Below are positions 5,436 to 5,455 of a stretch of DNA of 5,455 bases, piece after piece. Source of the DNA: Chloroflexota bacterium (lineage in GTDB: Bacteria > Chloroflexota > Limnocylindria > Limnocylindrales > CSP1-4). A model generated the notes under the pieces. It was given only the letters and a program-made list of their open reading frames with translations. It ran no database searches and was not told the origin of the DNA. The number at the start of each line of letters is the position of its first letter. The first letter of the stretch is position 1. Where the stretch lies: positions 1 through 5,455 of the forward strand of contig JADGQG010000131.1 of NCBI GenBank assembly GCA_017882025.1. Direction: 5' to 3'. Made by a program: the position numbers and the translations under genes.

Positions 5436-5455
5436 ATGGATGATGAGGCAGGCTC
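5436..5455 (+). CDS. Start of a divergent gene, partial
   Basis: An ATG at 5436 opens a frame reading MDDEAG and then leaves the window after 20 bases, so nothing can be said of the product. The reason to believe it is a TACGAT hexamer at 5423-5428, seven bases upstream of the ATG. That spacing would place the transcription start on or next to the A of the ATG, giving a leaderless mRNA. No Shine-Dalgarno is present in the CGGGTCC spacer. The gene would diverge from pdxS. Confidence 0.35.

Noticed and set aside
1..5455. Defence system, mobile element, CRISPR array or RNA gene
   Set aside because: No transposase, integrase, terminal inverted repeats, spaced repeats, tRNA-like fold or rRNA segment was found; the core genes look like housekeeping metabolism.

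Overview
This is a GC-rich bacterial window of about 5.5 kb. All four well-supported genes lie on the minus strand and form one compact cluster, transcribed from right to left: pdxS, pdxT, a GNAT-like gene and a large AAA ATPase with a C-terminal R3H domain. Base composition, GTG starts, a GTGA stop/start overlap and the Ycf45/R3H-type ATPase fit a high-GC free-living bacterium. My best guess is a Chloroflexota lineage (Limnocylindria- or Thermomicrobia-like). That placement is inferred from composition and family distribution, not from a phylogenetic marker.

Layout in transcription order. Positions 5209-5435 are a divergent intergenic region. It has a perfect TATAAT hexamer on the minus strand for pdxS. 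On the plus strand a TACGAT box sits seven bases upstream of an ATG at 5436, which looks like the leaderless start of a gene that runs off the right edge. pdxS (4321-5208) and pdxT (3574-4212) encode the two subunits of the deoxyxylulose-5-phosphate-independent pyridoxal 5'-phosphate synthase, and all recognised catalytic residues are present. They are separated by a 108-base gap holding a small hairpin, a 12-base palindrome and an 11-base direct repeat. The pdxT stop overlaps the GTG start of a 355-residue protein (2510-3577) with two GNAT-like halves but no clear acetyl-CoA loop. After 10 bases that form a strong Shine-Dalgarno sequence comes a 751-residue ATPase (244-2499). It has a SpoIIIAA/Ycf45-type ATPase at the N-terminus, about 165 residues of repeat-bearing Gly/Arg/Ser/Ala-rich linker, and a conserved C-terminal region ending in an R3H domain.

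The left edge (1-243) is uncertain. A 63-codon minus-strand ORF follows the ATPase gene closely, but a plus-strand reading frame open from the window edge to 130 competes with it. A strong inverted repeat lies at 57-73.

PdxT makes ammonia from glutamine and channels it to PdxS, which condenses it with ribose 5-phosphate and glyceraldehyde 3-phosphate to give PLP. The two downstream genes have no known role in that pathway. Their tight packing shows probable co-expression, not a proven functional link. No RNA gene, mobile element, CRISPR array or clear intrinsic terminator was seen.
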